DNA of 64,000 nucleotides, taken from the NCBI GenBank assembly GCA_030693535.1, contig JAUYAL010000078.1:62001-126000 (forward strand), read 5' to 3'. The position numbers and the translations under genes were made by a program. How positions within the stretch are numbered: the stretch's first letter is position 1; each line of letters begins with the position of its first letter. This stretch comes from Methylotenera sp. (lineage in GTDB: Bacteria > Pseudomonadota > Gammaproteobacteria > Burkholderiales > Methylophilaceae). Below are positions 25,502 through 36,095 of this stretch, in pieces. The notes beneath the pieces were generated by a model. The model was not told the DNA's origin and did no database searches. It saw only the letters and a list, made by a program, of their open reading frames with translations.

Positions 25502-26756
25502 ATCGAGTCATCCAAACTTTCAATATGTGACCATATTGGGTGCCACTGGTACTATCGGCATGCAAACTTTAGATGTTATTTCACAACATTCCGAACGTTT
25601 TGGTGTTTTTGCTTTAGCCGCCAATAGCAATGTTAAAAGCTTATTCGCTTTATGTGAGAAATATACCCCAAAGTATGCAGTGATGCTTCAGGCATCTGCA
25701 GCAACCGACTTAACTGCTCGGCTCAAAGCGATTGGATCAACTACTGCTGTATTGCAAGGTGAAGCCGCACTTTGTGAAGTATCGGCACATGAGCAAGTTG
25801 ACATAGTGATGGCAGCCATCGTCGGTGCCGCTGGATTACATCCGGCCATGGCTGCAGCAAAAGCAGGAAAGCGAATATTACTTGCCAATAAAGAAACGTT
25901 AGTGATGGCGGGCAATTTGTTTATGCAAGTAGTTGCTGATGGTGGCGCAACTTTGTTGCCTATTGATAGTGAACATAATGCTATATTTCAAGTAATCCCC
26001 AGTCAGCGTGGTCTGCCACAACAAAACAGTTGTTTAGCAAGCATGGGAGTTAAACGTGTGTTGCTAACTGCCTCTGGTGGACCTTTTAGAAATTCAAGTA
26101 TCACAGAAATTAAAGCCGTTACGCGAGCGCAGGCACTCAATCATCCGAATTGGGTGATGGGGCCAAAAATTACGATAGACTCTGCCACCCTGATGAACAA
26201 GGGACTAGAAGTTATTGAGGCTCATTGGCTTTTTAATGCTCTACCCGAGCAGATTGATGTGGTCGTGCATCCTCAAAGTGTAATTCATTCTATGGTTGAG
26301 TATATTGATGGCAGCATATTAGCGCAGCTAGGTAACCCAGATATGCGCACGCCGATAGCCTATGGACTTGGTTATCCAGAGCGTATATCCAGTGGTGTCA
26401 GCAGCCTTGATTTAATAACCACTTCACGTTTGGACTTTTGCGCTCCAGATATAGTACGTTTCCCCTGCCTGCGAATTGCATACGATGCCTTAAAGGCCGG
26501 AGGTACTGCGCCAGCAATTTTAAATGCGGCAAATGAGATTGCTGTAGAAGCGTTTTTGGCTGAAAAAATTGGCTTTATGGACATTCCTAGCATCATTGAG
26601 TCGGTGCTATCAGCCGCTAAAGTTGAGCATGTCGAATCTATTGAACAGTTAGTTGTTGTAGATAACTTGGCAAGACAAGCTGCTATTGCTGAGTTAAGCA
26701 TTATTCGATTAAATACGGTTCAATCAAAACCAGTGCCAATTAGTCTTTTATGTTAA
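25491..26756 (+). CDS. dxr: 1-deoxy-D-xylulose 5-phosphate reductoisomerase
   Basis: NADPH-dependent enzyme (421 aa) making 2-C-methyl-D-erythritol 4-phosphate, the first committed MEP-pathway step; it supplies isoprenoid units for UppS and HpnCDE. Motifs: NADPH-binding ILGATGTIGMQTLDV, LANKETLVMAGNLF, the metal/substrate segment LPIDSEHNAIFQ and ASGGPFR. The ATG at 25491 overlaps cdsA. It is slightly longer than E. coli Dxr. The stop overlaps the rseP start (ATGTTAA). Confidence 0.97.
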   Translation: MFDKSSHPNFQYVTILGATGTIGMQTLDVISQHSERFGVFALAANSNVKSLFALCEKYTPKYAVMLQASAATDLTARLKAIGSTTAVLQGEAALCEVSAHEQVDIVMAAIVGAAGLHPAMAAAKAGKRILLANKETLVMAGNLFMQVVADGGATLLPIDSEHNAIFQVIPSQRGLPQQNSCLASMGVKRVLLTASGGPFRNSSITEIKAVTRAQALNHPNWVMGPKITIDSATLMNKGLEVIEAHWLFNALPEQIDVVVHPQSVIHSMVEYIDGSILAQLGNPDMRTPIAYGLGYPERISSGVSSLDLITTSRLDFCAPDIVRFPCLRIAYDALKAGGTAPAILNAANEIAVEAFLAEKIGFMDIPSIIESVLSAAKVEHVESIEQLVVVDNLARQAAIAELSIIRLNTVQSKPVPISLLC

Positions 26757-28156
26757 CTGCACTCGCTTTTATTTTCACACTCGGTTTGCTGGTAACTGTG
26801 CATGAGTATGGTCATTTTCAGGTCGCAAAATGGTGCGGTGTAAAGGTCTTGAAGTTCTCTATTGGCTTCGGTAAGCCACTATGGTCAAAAAAATTTGGAG
26901 TAGATCAAACCGAATTTATCCTGGCCGCAATTCCATTAGGTGGCTTTGTGAAAATGCTAGATGAGCGTGAGTTTGAGCCAGAAGTTAGCACGCAAGTAAT
27001 GTATTCTGAAGTGCAATTAAAACGTGCTTTTAATCGACAATCAGTTTCTAAGCGCATTGCTATTGTACTTGCAGGTCCGATAGCCAATTTGTTGCTAGCT
27101 GTTTTTTTATATTGGATGCTTTTTATGATGGGGATTGCTGGCGTTAAGCCAACGCTTGGCAAGGTTGTTGAAAACAGCCCCGCTGCAACAGCCAATTTTG
27201 TACTTGGCGAGACCATACAAAAAATTAATGGTAGGGAAGTCAAGACATGGCAAGAAGTGAGTTGGATTTTATTAAAAGAATCTTTAAAAAACTCTGAGGA
27301 AAATCCAGTTGTAAAAATCCAGGCAGTTACAAGTTCTCAAGAAGTTCGAATGCATACGCTTAGTTTGGCTAGCATTAATTTGGATAATGCCAATAAAGAT
27401 ACGATGACATCATTGGGCTTAACAATTTATCAGCCGGATATTCCTGCACGAGTGGGAGAGATTGTGAAAAATAGCCCAGCGGATTTAGCAGGTCTGAAGA
27501 CAAATGATTTAGTGATATCAGTAAGCGGGACTAATAGTAGAAAAACAGACGTTAAAGTATGGGAAGATTTTGTGAATGTAATTAGAGGGCATGCAAATTC
27601 CCCATTGCTTATTATGGTTTTACGTGATTCAGATAAAATTATGCTAACTGTCCTGCCTGAACCCATTATTGAAAAAGGTAAAACAATAGGTCGTATCGGT
27701 GCTGCATTGAAAATTGAGCAAGGAGATTTTGATCAACTTTTCGTTACTTTACATTATTCTGCAGGAGAATCCCTCGTTAGAGCATCAGAAAAAACTTGGG
27801 ACACTGCAATATTCAGCTTAAAGATGTTAGGTAGAATGATCGTAGGTGAAGCTTCATTAAAGGGCATGAGTGGACCAGTCACCATAGCTAATTACGCTGG
27901 ACAAAGCGCCCATATGGGCATTAAGGTCTTTATTGGTTTTTTAGCATTAATTAGCATTAGCATCGGGGTGTTAAATCTATTGCCTATACCAGTTTTAGAT
28001 GGTGGCCATTTGATGTATTATATGGTTGAAATTCTAACAGGTAAGCCCGTGCCAGAGTCCTTTATGATTATAGGACAAAAAATTGGGCTCTCATTGATAG
28101 GTTTTATGATGATCATAGCGTTTTATAACGATATAAATAGAATGATAACAGGCTGA
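26750..28156 (+). CDS. rseP: RIP metalloprotease RseP (site-2 protease)
   Basis: Inner-membrane zinc protease (468 aa) that cleaves anti-sigma factor RseA within the membrane and clears signal peptides. The zinc motif HEYGH is at residue 18-22. Two PDZ domains occupy the periplasmic region (about residues 125-330; [16 protein letters not shown] and [14 protein letters not shown]). The third zinc ligand is in the C-terminal [10 protein letters not shown]. Translationally coupled to dxr; bamA starts 4 bases after its stop. Confidence 0.96.
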   Translation: MLTALAFIFTLGLLVTVHEYGHFQVAKWCGVKVLKFSIGFGKPLWSKKFGVDQTEFILAAIPLGGFVKMLDEREFEPEVSTQVMYSEVQLKRAFNRQSVSKRIAIVLAGPIANLLLAVFLYWMLFMMGIAGVKPTLGKVVENSPAATANFVLGETIQKINGREVKTWQEVSWILLKESLKNSEENPVVKIQAVTSSQEVRMHTLSLASINLDNANKDTMTSLGLTIYQPDIPARVGEIVKNSPADLAGLKTNDLVISVSGTNSRKTDVKVWEDFVNVIRGHANSPLLIMVLRDSDKIMLTVLPEPIIEKGKTIGRIGAALKIEQGDFDQLFVTLHYSAGESLVRASEKTWDTAIFSLKMLGRMIVGEASLKGMSGPVTIANYAGQSAHMGIKVFIGFLALISISIGVLNLLPIPVLDGGHLMYYMVEILTGKPVPESFMIIGQKIGLSLIGFMMIIAFYNDINRMITG

Positions 28157-28160
28157 TTGC

Positions 28161-30503
28161 ATGGCAATAAAAAATTCAAAATACTCTAAAAAATCAAAAA
28201 AAATAGAAATTAAATTTAAAACTATTCTTTTTTTAGCCTCTAGTTTTTTTACCAATTCAGCTTTAGCGCTTGAGCCATTTGTCGTTAAAGACATTCGTAT
28301 TGAAGGTATTCAACGTACTGAAGCGGGAACTGTATTTTCCAATCTGCCGGTTAAAGTCGGCGAATCGATGAACGAAGAGCTTGCTTCGCAAGCGATTAAA
28401 GCGCTATATAGCACTGGTTTTTTTAAAGATGTGCGCATTGAAGCGGAAAATAACGTATTAGTCATCACTGTGCAAGAGAGGTCATCGATTGCACAGATTG
28501 ATCTTAGTGGCAATAAATCATTCCCAACAGACAAAATGAAAGAGGGCTTGAAGCAAATCGGCCTTACAGAAGGTCAGATTTTTGATAAATCTCAGTTAGA
28601 TCGTGCTGAGCAGGAAATTAAACGCCAATATTTATCTCAAGGTAAATATGGGGCAACGGTTAAAACTGTCGTTTCACCGTTAGAACGTAACCGAGTAGCA
28701 GTGCGTTTTGAGATTGAAGAGGGTGCCGTTTCAAAAATACGTAGTATTAATATCGTTGGTAACCAAGCATTTTCGATAGATGATTTACGTGCAGAGTTTT
28801 TATTGACAACTCCTAATTGGATGAGTTGGTGGAATAAAGATGATCAATATTCCAAACAAAAATTAAATGCAGATTTAGAAACACTTAGGTCTTTTTACAT
28901 GAATCAAGGCTATCTTGAATTCAATATAGACTCAACACAAGTGTCTATCACACCGGATAAAAAAGATATTTATATTACCGTAAATGTTACTGAAGGTGAG
29001 AAGTACACCATTTCAGAGGTGAAGTTAGCTGGAGAAACGATTGTTCCAGATGCTGAATTGCAACAGCTAATTTCAGTTAAAAAGGGTGATACCTTTAGTC
29101 GTGAAAAAGTAACGCAGTCAAGTAAAGCGATTAGCGATCGCTTGAGTGATGATGGTTACGCTTTTTCCAATGTAAACCCAGTGCCTGATGTGAATAAGGA
29201 GCTTCATACAGCCGCATTCACTTTTTTTGTTGATCCAGGCAAACGTGTTTACGTGCGCCGTATTAATGTGATGGGCAATACTAGAACGCGTGATGAAGTC
29301 ATTCGTCGTGAAGTACGCCAGTTAGAATCATCTTGGTATGCTTCAAATAAAATCAACCGATCAAAAGAACGCCTAGTTCGTACAGACTTCTTCTCGGATG
29401 TTAATGTGGAAACACCTGCGGTACCAGGCACGGCAGATCAAGTAGATTTAAACATTAGTGTCACGGAAAAATCGACAGGTAGCGTACAGTTCGGTGCTGG
29501 CTTATCTAGTAATGAGGGGGTTGTATTCGGTATTACTGTTAACCAAAATAACTTTTTGGGCACCGGTAACCGTGTCAGTGCGCAGGTGAATACAGGTAGA
29601 ATCAATACGGTCTACTCCCTCTCATTTACAGATCCTTATTTCACACCTGATGGCGTTAGTCGTGGAATTGACTTGTATAGCCGTAACGTGGACACAAGTT
29701 CACTCAATAGCCTTGCCACCTACAGTACTGCATCGTATGGTGGCGGTGTGCGGTTTGGCATCCCCCTTAATGAGCGCGATGGTTTTAATTTTGGCTTATC
29801 GCTTGATTTCACAGAGGTTAGTGATTTAACGGAGGTAAGCCCACAGCAATACCGAGATTTTTGCAGTCAGAGCAATAGTTGTACAGCTAACTCGTTAGTT
29901 GCTTCAGCTGGATGGTCACATGATTCACGCGACAGTATCATGTTTACAACTAGTGGTGTGTTGCAAAGGCTAACGGGTGAAGTTTCATTACCTGTGTTGG
30001 ATTTAAAGTACTACAAGATTGATTACAAGCATGCTTGGCATAAAGAGGTTTATAAAGGATTCACTTTGATGCTTAATGGTGAAATTGGGTACGCTGAGGC
30101 TTATGGTAATACGGAATATCCATTCTTTAAGAACTTCTTCATGGGTGGTGTTAATTCAGTTCGTGGGTATGAAAATGGAGCGCTTGGACCTAGGTCAATC
30201 ATTAATGGACAAGATTTCTCAACAGGTGGTACCAAACGCTTGTTGGGTAACGCTGAGTTGTATTTACCAATACCAGGTTTAAAAGACTCGAAACAGTTTA
30301 GATTAAGTGCATTCCTTGACGGCGGCAACGTGTTTGACAAAGAGGAGTCATATGATTTTGGCAATTTACGATACTCAACAGGTTTGGGATTAAGCTGGAT
30401 TTCACCATTCGGCCCACTTAAGTTGGTGTATGCTAAACCTTTAAATGAAGAAAAAGGCGATAGGACGCAAACTATTCAGTTCCAGATGGGGCAGCAGTTT
30501 TAG
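28161..30503 (+). CDS. bamA: Outer membrane protein assembly factor BamA
   Basis: Central subunit of the BAM complex, which inserts beta-barrel proteins into the outer membrane (780 aa). After a basic N-terminus and signal peptide ending near SALA, five POTRA domains follow ([20 protein letters not shown] is the first), then a 16-strand barrel ending in the phenylalanine of FQMGQQF. The lid-loop motif VRGY ([14 protein letters not shown]) is present. Signal-peptide position is by eye. Confidence 0.97.
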   Translation: MAIKNSKYSKKSKKIEIKFKTILFLASSFFTNSALALEPFVVKDIRIEGIQRTEAGTVFSNLPVKVGESMNEELASQAIKALYSTGFFKDVRIEAENNVLVITVQERSSIAQIDLSGNKSFPTDKMKEGLKQIGLTEGQIFDKSQLDRAEQEIKRQYLSQGKYGATVKTVVSPLERNRVAVRFEIEEGAVSKIRSINIVGNQAFSIDDLRAEFLLTTPNWMSWWNKDDQYSKQKLNADLETLRSFYMNQGYLEFNIDSTQVSITPDKKDIYITVNVTEGEKYTISEVKLAGETIVPDAELQQLISVKKGDTFSREKVTQSSKAISDRLSDDGYAFSNVNPVPDVNKELHTAAFTFFVDPGKRVYVRRINVMGNTRTRDEVIRREVRQLESSWYASNKINRSKERLVRTDFFSDVNVETPAVPGTADQVDLNISVTEKSTGSVQFGAGLSSNEGVVFGITVNQNNFLGTGNRVSAQVNTGRINTVYSLSFTDPYFTPDGVSRGIDLYSRNVDTSSLNSLATYSTASYGGGVRFGIPLNERDGFNFGLSLDFTEVSDLTEVSPQQYRDFCSQSNSCTANSLVASAGWSHDSRDSIMFTTSGVLQRLTGEVSLPVLDLKYYKIDYKHAWHKEVYKGFTLMLNGEIGYAEAYGNTEYPFFKNFFMGGVNSVRGYENGALGPRSIINGQDFSTGGTKRLLGNAELYLPIPGLKDSKQFRLSAFLDGGNVFDKEESYDFGNLRYSTGLGLSWISPFGPLKLVYAKPLNEEKGDRTQTIQFQMGQQF

Positions 30504-30581
30504 TGCTTAGTCGAGTATCAGGAAAATTAGCGAGCAATCTAATAAAAGAACATGATATATTAGTAGAATTAGGAGATTAAA

Positions 30582-31100
30582 TTGAGTCATTTATTTTTAA
30601 GTAAACCTTTAAAGAGTTTAGTTCTGGCTAGCTTAATGACTGTTGCATTGAGTGCGCAATCAGCTGAGTTGAAGGTTGGATATGTGCAAGTGGATAAAAT
30701 TTTGCAAGAGGCACCACAGACTGCTGAAAGCGGTAAAAAATTGGAGCGTGAATTTAGTCCAAGATCACAAGAGCTAGATCGTATGGCTAAGCAAATTAAA
30801 GAGCTTGAAGCTGTACTTGATAAAGATGGTTTGACTATTACCGAAGCTGAACGCCGCAATAAAGAGCGAGATGTTCAAAATATTAAAATTGAGTTTCAAC
30901 GTAAGCAACGTGAATTACGTGAAGATATTAATTTACGTAAAAATGAAGAACTCGGTACCCTGCAAGATCGTATCAATAAAGCCGTTCAATCAGTGGCTAA
31001 AGCTGAGAGCTATGATTTGGTAATGTATAGCGGCGTGGCTTATGCAGCAGACAAAATTGACATCACAGATAAAGTGTTGAAATTATTAGGTAAGAAATAA
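30582..31100 (+). CDS. skp: Periplasmic chaperone Skp/OmpH
   Basis: 172-aa periplasmic holdase for outer-membrane proteins. An N-terminal signal peptide (SLVLASLMTVALSAQSA) is followed by KVGYVQVDKILQEAP, and long charged coiled-coil arms (about residues 45-125). The start codon is TTG at 30582; AGGAG 6 bases upstream supports it. Lies between bamA and lpxD, the conserved order. Confidence 0.94.
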   Translation: MSHLFLSKPLKSLVLASLMTVALSAQSAELKVGYVQVDKILQEAPQTAESGKKLEREFSPRSQELDRMAKQIKELEAVLDKDGLTITEAERRNKERDVQNIKIEFQRKQRELREDINLRKNEELGTLQDRINKAVQSVAKAESYDLVMYSGVAYAADKIDITDKVLKLLGKK

Positions 31101-31162
31101 TTTTCATTTAACTTTGTCGGAAAAATTTTACATTTAACACTCATTTCTTAGGCGTATTATCA

Positions 31163-32200
31163 ATGAGTAAAAATTACTCACTTAGTGAAATCGCTAAGGC
31201 ACTGGGTGGGCGTGTGGTTGGAGACGGCTCTACACTTATTTCCCGCGTGTCATCATTGACCAACGCGCAAGCGGGTGACATTAGTTTTATTAATGATGCT
31301 AAATATAAAAAATCGCTGGCTTCATGCAATGCTAGTGCTTATGTATTAAGAGAAAAAGACTCTGAATTAACGCATCTTCCTCGAATTGTTGTAGACAACC
31401 CTTATGCTTATTTTGCAAAGGTTTCTGCGTTTCTAAATCCTCACACTCAAACTCAAACAGGCATTGCTCCAAGTGCAATAGTTGATGCTAGCGCTAACAT
31501 TTCAGCATCATGTAGTGTAGCCGCGCTGACAGTGATTGGTGCAAATGTTGTTTTAGGTGAGAACGTCATCATTGGTAGTGGATGTGTGATTGAAAATGAT
31601 GTCACTATTGCAGAAAACACTCGGGTAGAATCTCACGTTACGATTAAGCACCATTGTTATATTGGGCGAAACTGCCATCTTTTTTCAGGTGCAGTTATTG
31701 GTTCAGATGGTTTTGGATATGCCCAAGAGGCTGGTGTTTGGTTAAAAATACCGCAAGTTGGGCGGGTATTGGTTGGTGACAACGTAGATATTGGTGCAAA
31801 TACTACAATAGATCGAGGTGCATTAGATGACACTATTATTGAAGATGGAGTGAAACTAGATAACTTGATTCAAATAGGTCACAACTGCATTATTGGAGCG
31901 CATACCGTGATAGCTGGCTGTACAGGTATTGCTGGCAGTGCAAGAATAGGTAAAAACTGTAAAATCGGCGGGGCTGCCATGATATTAGGTCATCTAGAGA
32001 TTACGGATAACGTAACCATCTCGCCAGGTAGTATGATTACTCGATCTTTATTGGTGGCTGATACCTATACAGCATTGATGCCTTTTCAAGCACACAAAGA
32101 TTGGCTTAATACAGCGGCAAAAATTCGTCATATAGATACGATGTCCGAGAAAATTAAAAGTCTCGAAAAAGAGCTGGCTCTGTTAAAATCTAGTCTATAG
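31163..32200 (+). CDS. lpxD: UDP-3-O-(3-hydroxyacyl)glucosamine N-acyltransferase
   Basis: Third enzyme of lipid A synthesis (345 aa). It has an N-terminal uridine-binding domain (about 1-100), then a left-handed beta-helix of hexapeptide repeats, with catalytic His in [13 protein letters not shown], and a C-terminal helix ([18 protein letters not shown]). Uses an acyl-ACP donor from the fatty-acid genes of the same chromosome region. Confidence 0.96.
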   Translation: MSKNYSLSEIAKALGGRVVGDGSTLISRVSSLTNAQAGDISFINDAKYKKSLASCNASAYVLREKDSELTHLPRIVVDNPYAYFAKVSAFLNPHTQTQTGIAPSAIVDASANISASCSVAALTVIGANVVLGENVIIGSGCVIENDVTIAENTRVESHVTIKHHCYIGRNCHLFSGAVIGSDGFGYAQEAGVWLKIPQVGRVLVGDNVDIGANTTIDRGALDDTIIEDGVKLDNLIQIGHNCIIGAHTVIAGCTGIAGSARIGKNCKIGGAAMILGHLEITDNVTISPGSMITRSLLVADTYTALMPFQAHKDWLNTAAKIRHIDTMSEKIKSLEKELALLKSSL

Positions 32201-32273
32201 TGAAACAAGATATTGATGCAAAATACAGTAGTTAAAAAAATAGTTCTAAATATCAAAGTAAGTAGAGATAAAA

Positions 32274-32750
32274 ATGACCAATGAAGCCACATCTACCAGC
32301 ATGGACATTCATGAAATACTTGATCATCTTCCGCATCGATATCCATTTGTGCTGATAGATCGTATTATTTCTATGGAGCTTAACAAGGAAATAACGGCTC
32401 TTAAAAATGTGACAATTAATGAGCCATTCTTTCCAGGCCACTTTCCGTACCACCCAGTGATGCCAGGTGTGTTAATAGTTGAAGCGATGGCACAAGCTGC
32501 GGCAGTATTGTCGTTTAAGACTATGGGCATCAAACCCAGTGATGATTCAGTTTATTATTTTGCAGGAATAGATAGTGCACGCTTCAAGAAACCAGTTTCC
32601 CCAGGCGATCAGATTATTCTCAATGTTAAAATTGATCGCATCTTAAAAGGTATTTGGAAATATTCTGGCGTAGCACGCGTTGATGGCAACGTTGTAGCTG
32701 AAGCACAAATGATGTGTATTTTAAAAGCCATCGATAAAAAAGAGAAGTAA
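32274..32750 (+). CDS. fabZ: 3-hydroxyacyl-ACP dehydratase FabZ
   Basis: 158-aa hot-dog fold dehydratase that removes water from 3-hydroxyacyl-ACP in fatty-acid elongation. [10 protein letters not shown], the catalytic His in [15 protein letters not shown] and Glu in [10 protein letters not shown] are intact. The first 9 residues are extra relative to some homologues; an ATG at 32301 is an alternative start. Its stop overlaps the lpxA ATG (TAATG). Confidence 0.96.
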   Translation: MTNEATSTSMDIHEILDHLPHRYPFVLIDRIISMELNKEITALKNVTINEPFFPGHFPYHPVMPGVLIVEAMAQAAAVLSFKTMGIKPSDDSVYYFAGIDSARFKKPVSPGDQIILNVKIDRILKGIWKYSGVARVDGNVVAEAQMMCILKAIDKKEK

Positions 32751-33532
32751 TGCTAGTTCCAAAAATTCATCCGACGGCGATTATTGATGTCTCCGCAGAG
32801 CTTGATTGTAGCGTAGAAGTTGGACCATATTCAATTATTGGTGAAAACGTAAAAATTGATGCTGGCACGCGCATTGCAGGGCATGTCATTATCAATGGCC
32901 CGACAACTATTGGTAAGAATAATCATATTTTTCAATATTCATCATTAGGTGAAGCTCCGCAAGATAAAAAATATAAAGATGAGCCTACTTTATTAGAAAT
33001 CGGTGATAACAATACCATTCGTGAGTTTTGTACTTTCAATCGGGGCACTATTCAAGATAAAGGTACTACCAAAATTGGTAACGATAACTGGATTATGGCC
33101 TACGTACATATCGCACACGACTGCCAAATCGGCAATCATACGATTTTTGCCAACAATTCTTCGCTTGCTGGCCATGTAGATATCCATGATTATGCAATTT
33201 TGGGAGGCTTCACGCTCATACATCAATTTTGTAAAGTCGGCTCACATGTGATTACTGCTGTAGGTTCAGTAGTATTTAAAGATATCCCACCTTATGTTAC
33301 TGCCGCAGGCTATGACGCTAAACCACATGGCATCAATGCAGAGGGCTTGAAAAGACGCGGATTTGGCCCTGAGGCTATTCTACAAATCAAACGTGCCTAC
33401 AAGGCATTGTATCGCAATGGTCTTACCTTAGAAGAAGCAAAAATTGAACTTGCAGCGATGCGAGCAACAACCCCAGAGATTGGTCTACTGACTGATTTCT
33501 TGAATGTCTCAACGCGCGGCATCGTCCGTTAA
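32750..33532 (+). CDS. lpxA: UDP-N-acetylglucosamine acyltransferase
   Basis: First lipid A enzyme (260 aa, the usual length), adding 3-hydroxyacyl to UDP-GlcNAc. Hexapeptide-repeat helix with catalytic His in YVHIAHDCQIG, GGFTLIHQFCKVG and the C-terminal helical domain (GLKRRGFGPEAILQIKRAY). Coupled to fabZ by a one-base overlap; lpxB follows after 9 bases. Confidence 0.97.
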   Translation: MLVPKIHPTAIIDVSAELDCSVEVGPYSIIGENVKIDAGTRIAGHVIINGPTTIGKNNHIFQYSSLGEAPQDKKYKDEPTLLEIGDNNTIREFCTFNRGTIQDKGTTKIGNDNWIMAYVHIAHDCQIGNHTIFANNSSLAGHVDIHDYAILGGFTLIHQFCKVGSHVITAVGSVVFKDIPPYVTAAGYDAKPHGINAEGLKRRGFGPEAILQIKRAYKALYRNGLTLEEAKIELAAMRATTPEIGLLTDFLNVSTRGIVR

Positions 33533-33541
33533 GTTATTATC

Positions 33542-34675
33542 ATGGTCAGAATAGGCATTGTAGCTGGTGAAGCTTCAGGTGATTTGCTTGGCAGTCATCT
33601 TATACAAGCGTTAAAGTCAAAGCGCTCAGATATTGAATTTGTAGGCATTGCGGGCCCTAAAATGATGGGAGAAGGCGCTCAATCGCTTTTTCCTATTGAG
33701 CGGTTGTCAGTGAGGGGTTATGTAGAGGTCGTCAAGCATCTATTTGGGTTACTTAGATTACGGCGCCAGCTACTGAATCATTTACTTACTCATCGCATTG
33801 ATTTATTCATCGGCGTTGATGCTCCAGACTTTAATTTTTGGCTAGAAAAAAAATTAAAGAATAAAGGTATCAAGACTATTCATTATGTAAGCCCTTCAGT
33901 GTGGGCTTGGCGTAAAAATAGAATCAAAAAAATTAAACACGCCGTGTCACATATGCTGGCTCTGTTTCCATTTGAACCCGTTTTGTATAAAAATGCATGC
34001 ATTCCAGTGACTTATGTCGGCCATCCCTTGGCAGATATATTGCCGATGGAACCAGACACATTAGGTGCGCGAGAAAGCTTAAAATTAAAGTCATCTGCAA
34101 TAGTCATCGCCATGCTACCAGGTAGTCGCCAAAGTGAGGTGCAGCAACATGCTGAATTATTTGTAAAGACAGCTAAACTCATTTATGCAGATAATCCAGA
34201 TGCTATATTCTTAGTGCCGCTCATCACACGAGAAACTAGACAGATTTTTGAACTGGCTATTTTTCATGAAAATGAAAGCTTACCTATTCAAATTCTATTT
34301 GGTCACGCGCATGATGCGATGGAAGCAGCAGATGTTGTTATTGTTGCGTCTGGCACTGCTACTTTGGAAGCCGCGCTATTGAAAAAGCCGATGGTCATCA
34401 CTTATCGCATGTCCAAAATTAGCTGGCAAATTCTCAAGCATATGCGTTTGCAACCTTATGTGGGATTGCCCAATATATTAGCGGAAAAATTTGTGGTACC
34501 AGAATTATTGCAGGATGAATCAACCCCTGAAAAGCTTGCAGAAGCGACTATGAATCTAATGAAAGATACCGCTTATGTCGCAGAGATTAAAACTGCATTT
34601 ACCCAGATTCACCTCAGTTTAAAACAAAACACAGCAGAAAAAGCGGCTAACGCCGTTCTTGCGTATTTGAGCTAA
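33542..34675 (+). CDS. lpxB: Lipid A disaccharide synthase
   Basis: GT19 glycosyltransferase (377 aa) that joins UDP-diacylglucosamine and lipid X. Signature: GEASGDLLGSHLIQAL at the N-terminus, DLFIGVDAPDFNFWLE, YVSPSVWAWRKNRIKKIK, LPGSRQSEV and VASGTATLEAALLKKPMV. rnhB begins directly after its stop. Complete. Confidence 0.97.
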   Translation: MVRIGIVAGEASGDLLGSHLIQALKSKRSDIEFVGIAGPKMMGEGAQSLFPIERLSVRGYVEVVKHLFGLLRLRRQLLNHLLTHRIDLFIGVDAPDFNFWLEKKLKNKGIKTIHYVSPSVWAWRKNRIKKIKHAVSHMLALFPFEPVLYKNACIPVTYVGHPLADILPMEPDTLGARESLKLKSSAIVIAMLPGSRQSEVQQHAELFVKTAKLIYADNPDAIFLVPLITRETRQIFELAIFHENESLPIQILFGHAHDAMEAADVVIVASGTATLEAALLKKPMVITYRMSKISWQILKHMRLQPYVGLPNILAEKFVVPELLQDESTPEKLAEATMNLMKDTAYVAEIKTAFTQIHLSLKQNTAEKAANAVLAYLS

Positions 34676-35278
34676 ATGTCAGAAACGCCATTATTATCGC
34701 TAATCTGTGGTGCAGATGAAGCAGGGCGTGGCCCTTTAGCTGGTGGGGTTTACGCGGCAGCCGTCATTTTAAATCCGGCACGACCAATACTGGGTTTGGC
34801 TGATTCTAAAAAGATATCAGAAAAAAAACGTGATTTATTAAGCGCCGAAATTAAACAGCATGCGCTAGCTTGGGCAATCGCCTGTTGTAGCGCAAAAGAA
34901 ATCGATGACATCAATATTCTGCAAGCTAGTCTGTTAGCCATGAAACGCGCCATTGAAGTCATGCAAGCGCAGTTTGGCATTACGCCAGATTTAGTACAGG
35001 TAGATGGTAATAAATGTCCAAAAATTAGCTTACCATGCGAGGCCATAGTCAAAGGCGATAGCAAAGTGCAGGCGATTTCAGCGGCCTCAATATTAGCGAA
35101 AGTGGCGCGAGATGCTGAGTTATATGAGCTAGATAAAATTTACCCTCAATACGGCTTTGCACAACATAAAGGCTACCCGACGACCGCACACCTGATGGCG
35201 TTGCGCATTCATGGTATCTGCCCACAACATCGATTGAGTTACGCTCCTGTAAAGAACGTTTTGGTTAGCTTAAGCTAG
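34676..35278 (+). CDS. rnhB: Ribonuclease HII
   Basis: Cleaves the RNA strand of RNA-DNA hybrids and single ribonucleotides in DNA (200 aa). Active-site residues: Asp-Glu in [19 protein letters not shown], Asp in VQVDGNKCP and Asp in [25 protein letters not shown] is the conserved C-terminal segment. The ATG immediately follows the lpxB stop. Its last 9 bases overlap the convergent methyltransferase gene. Confidence 0.97.
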   Translation: MSETPLLSLICGADEAGRGPLAGGVYAAAVILNPARPILGLADSKKISEKKRDLLSAEIKQHALAWAIACCSAKEIDDINILQASLLAMKRAIEVMQAQFGITPDLVQVDGNKCPKISLPCEAIVKGDSKVQAISAASILAKVARDAELYELDKIYPQYGFAQHKGYPTTAHLMALRIHGICPQHRLSYAPVKNVLVSLS

Positions 35279-35980
35279 CAACAAAAATACCGTCGGCCGT
35301 TTATGCAAATCAGGCAAGGGTGACTTTTTCCAGTTGGCAATCGTTTTAGTCACTATCACTTCCGTCGCTAAGCTTATATCACAAGCCACACATAGCCTTG
35401 TATTAGGTTGGTGGACGCTTAACATGGCTTCTAGCATATGCTGGTTACGATAGGGCGTTTCTATGAATAGCTGCGTTTCTTTATGCGTTAGCGATCGTTT
35501 TTCGATTTCTTTGAGTTTTTGATTGCGTAGTGTTTTATCGACAGGCAAGTAGCCTAGAAACGCGAATTGCTGACCGTTAAGGCCTGAAGCCATCAGGCTT
35601 AATAAAATCGAGCTTGGCCCTACAAAAGGCACAACACGTATGCCTTTTTGATGGGCTAATTCCACTAATTTTGCACCAGGGTCGGCCACGCCTGGGCAGC
35701 CCGCATCGCTCATTAAGCCTACATCTTGGCCTATTAACAATGGTTTTAATAAGTCGGGTAAGACTTTGTCTTCAGTGTGTTCATTCAGTAGATTTAATGT
35801 AAGTTCGCGAACTGGCTTGAACGTTTTAATGGTGCTTAAAAAATGTCGTGCAGACTTTTCACTTTCTACCACAAAGGTTTCTAGTCCTTGGGCAATGCTG
35901 ACAACTTCTGGTGGCAGCACGCGGGTGATGTTGTCGTCACCCAATGTGACCGGAATTAAATAAAGTGTGCCTAGTTTCAC
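35270..35980 (-). CDS. SAM-dependent methyltransferase, RsmI/tetrapyrrole methylase-like
   Basis: 236-aa member of the tetrapyrrole methylase superfamily. It begins [12 protein letters not shown] and has [19 protein letters not shown], then [20 protein letters not shown], the SAM-binding segments found in RsmI. It is shorter than true RsmI (about 280 aa) and diverges at the N-terminus ([14 protein letters not shown]). It is probably a paralogue, as seen in many betaproteobacteria near maf. Substrate unknown. Confidence 0.8.
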   Translation of the reverse strand: MKLGTLYLIPVTLGDDNITRVLPPEVVSIAQGLETFVVESEKSARHFLSTIKTFKPVRELTLNLLNEHTEDKVLPDLLKPLLIGQDVGLMSDAGCPGVADPGAKLVELAHQKGIRVVPFVGPSSILLSLMASGLNGQQFAFLGYLPVDKTLRNQKLKEIEKRSLTHKETQLFIETPYRNQHMLEAMLSVHQPNTRLCVACDISLATEVIVTKTIANWKKSPLPDLHKRPTVFLLLA

Positions 35981-36095
35981 TGATGAGTTACTCGCTTAAG
36001 TTTGTTCGTTTAACTAGTTTGTTTAAATAATGATTATACATATAACACATGCTCTGTAAGTTTACATCCATAAGGTTCGCAGAGCATCTAAATAG

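Noticed and set aside
36049..36087. Inverted repeat after the DUF4139 gene as terminator
   Set aside because: Large 23-base loop and no T-tract on the minus strand; too weak to call.
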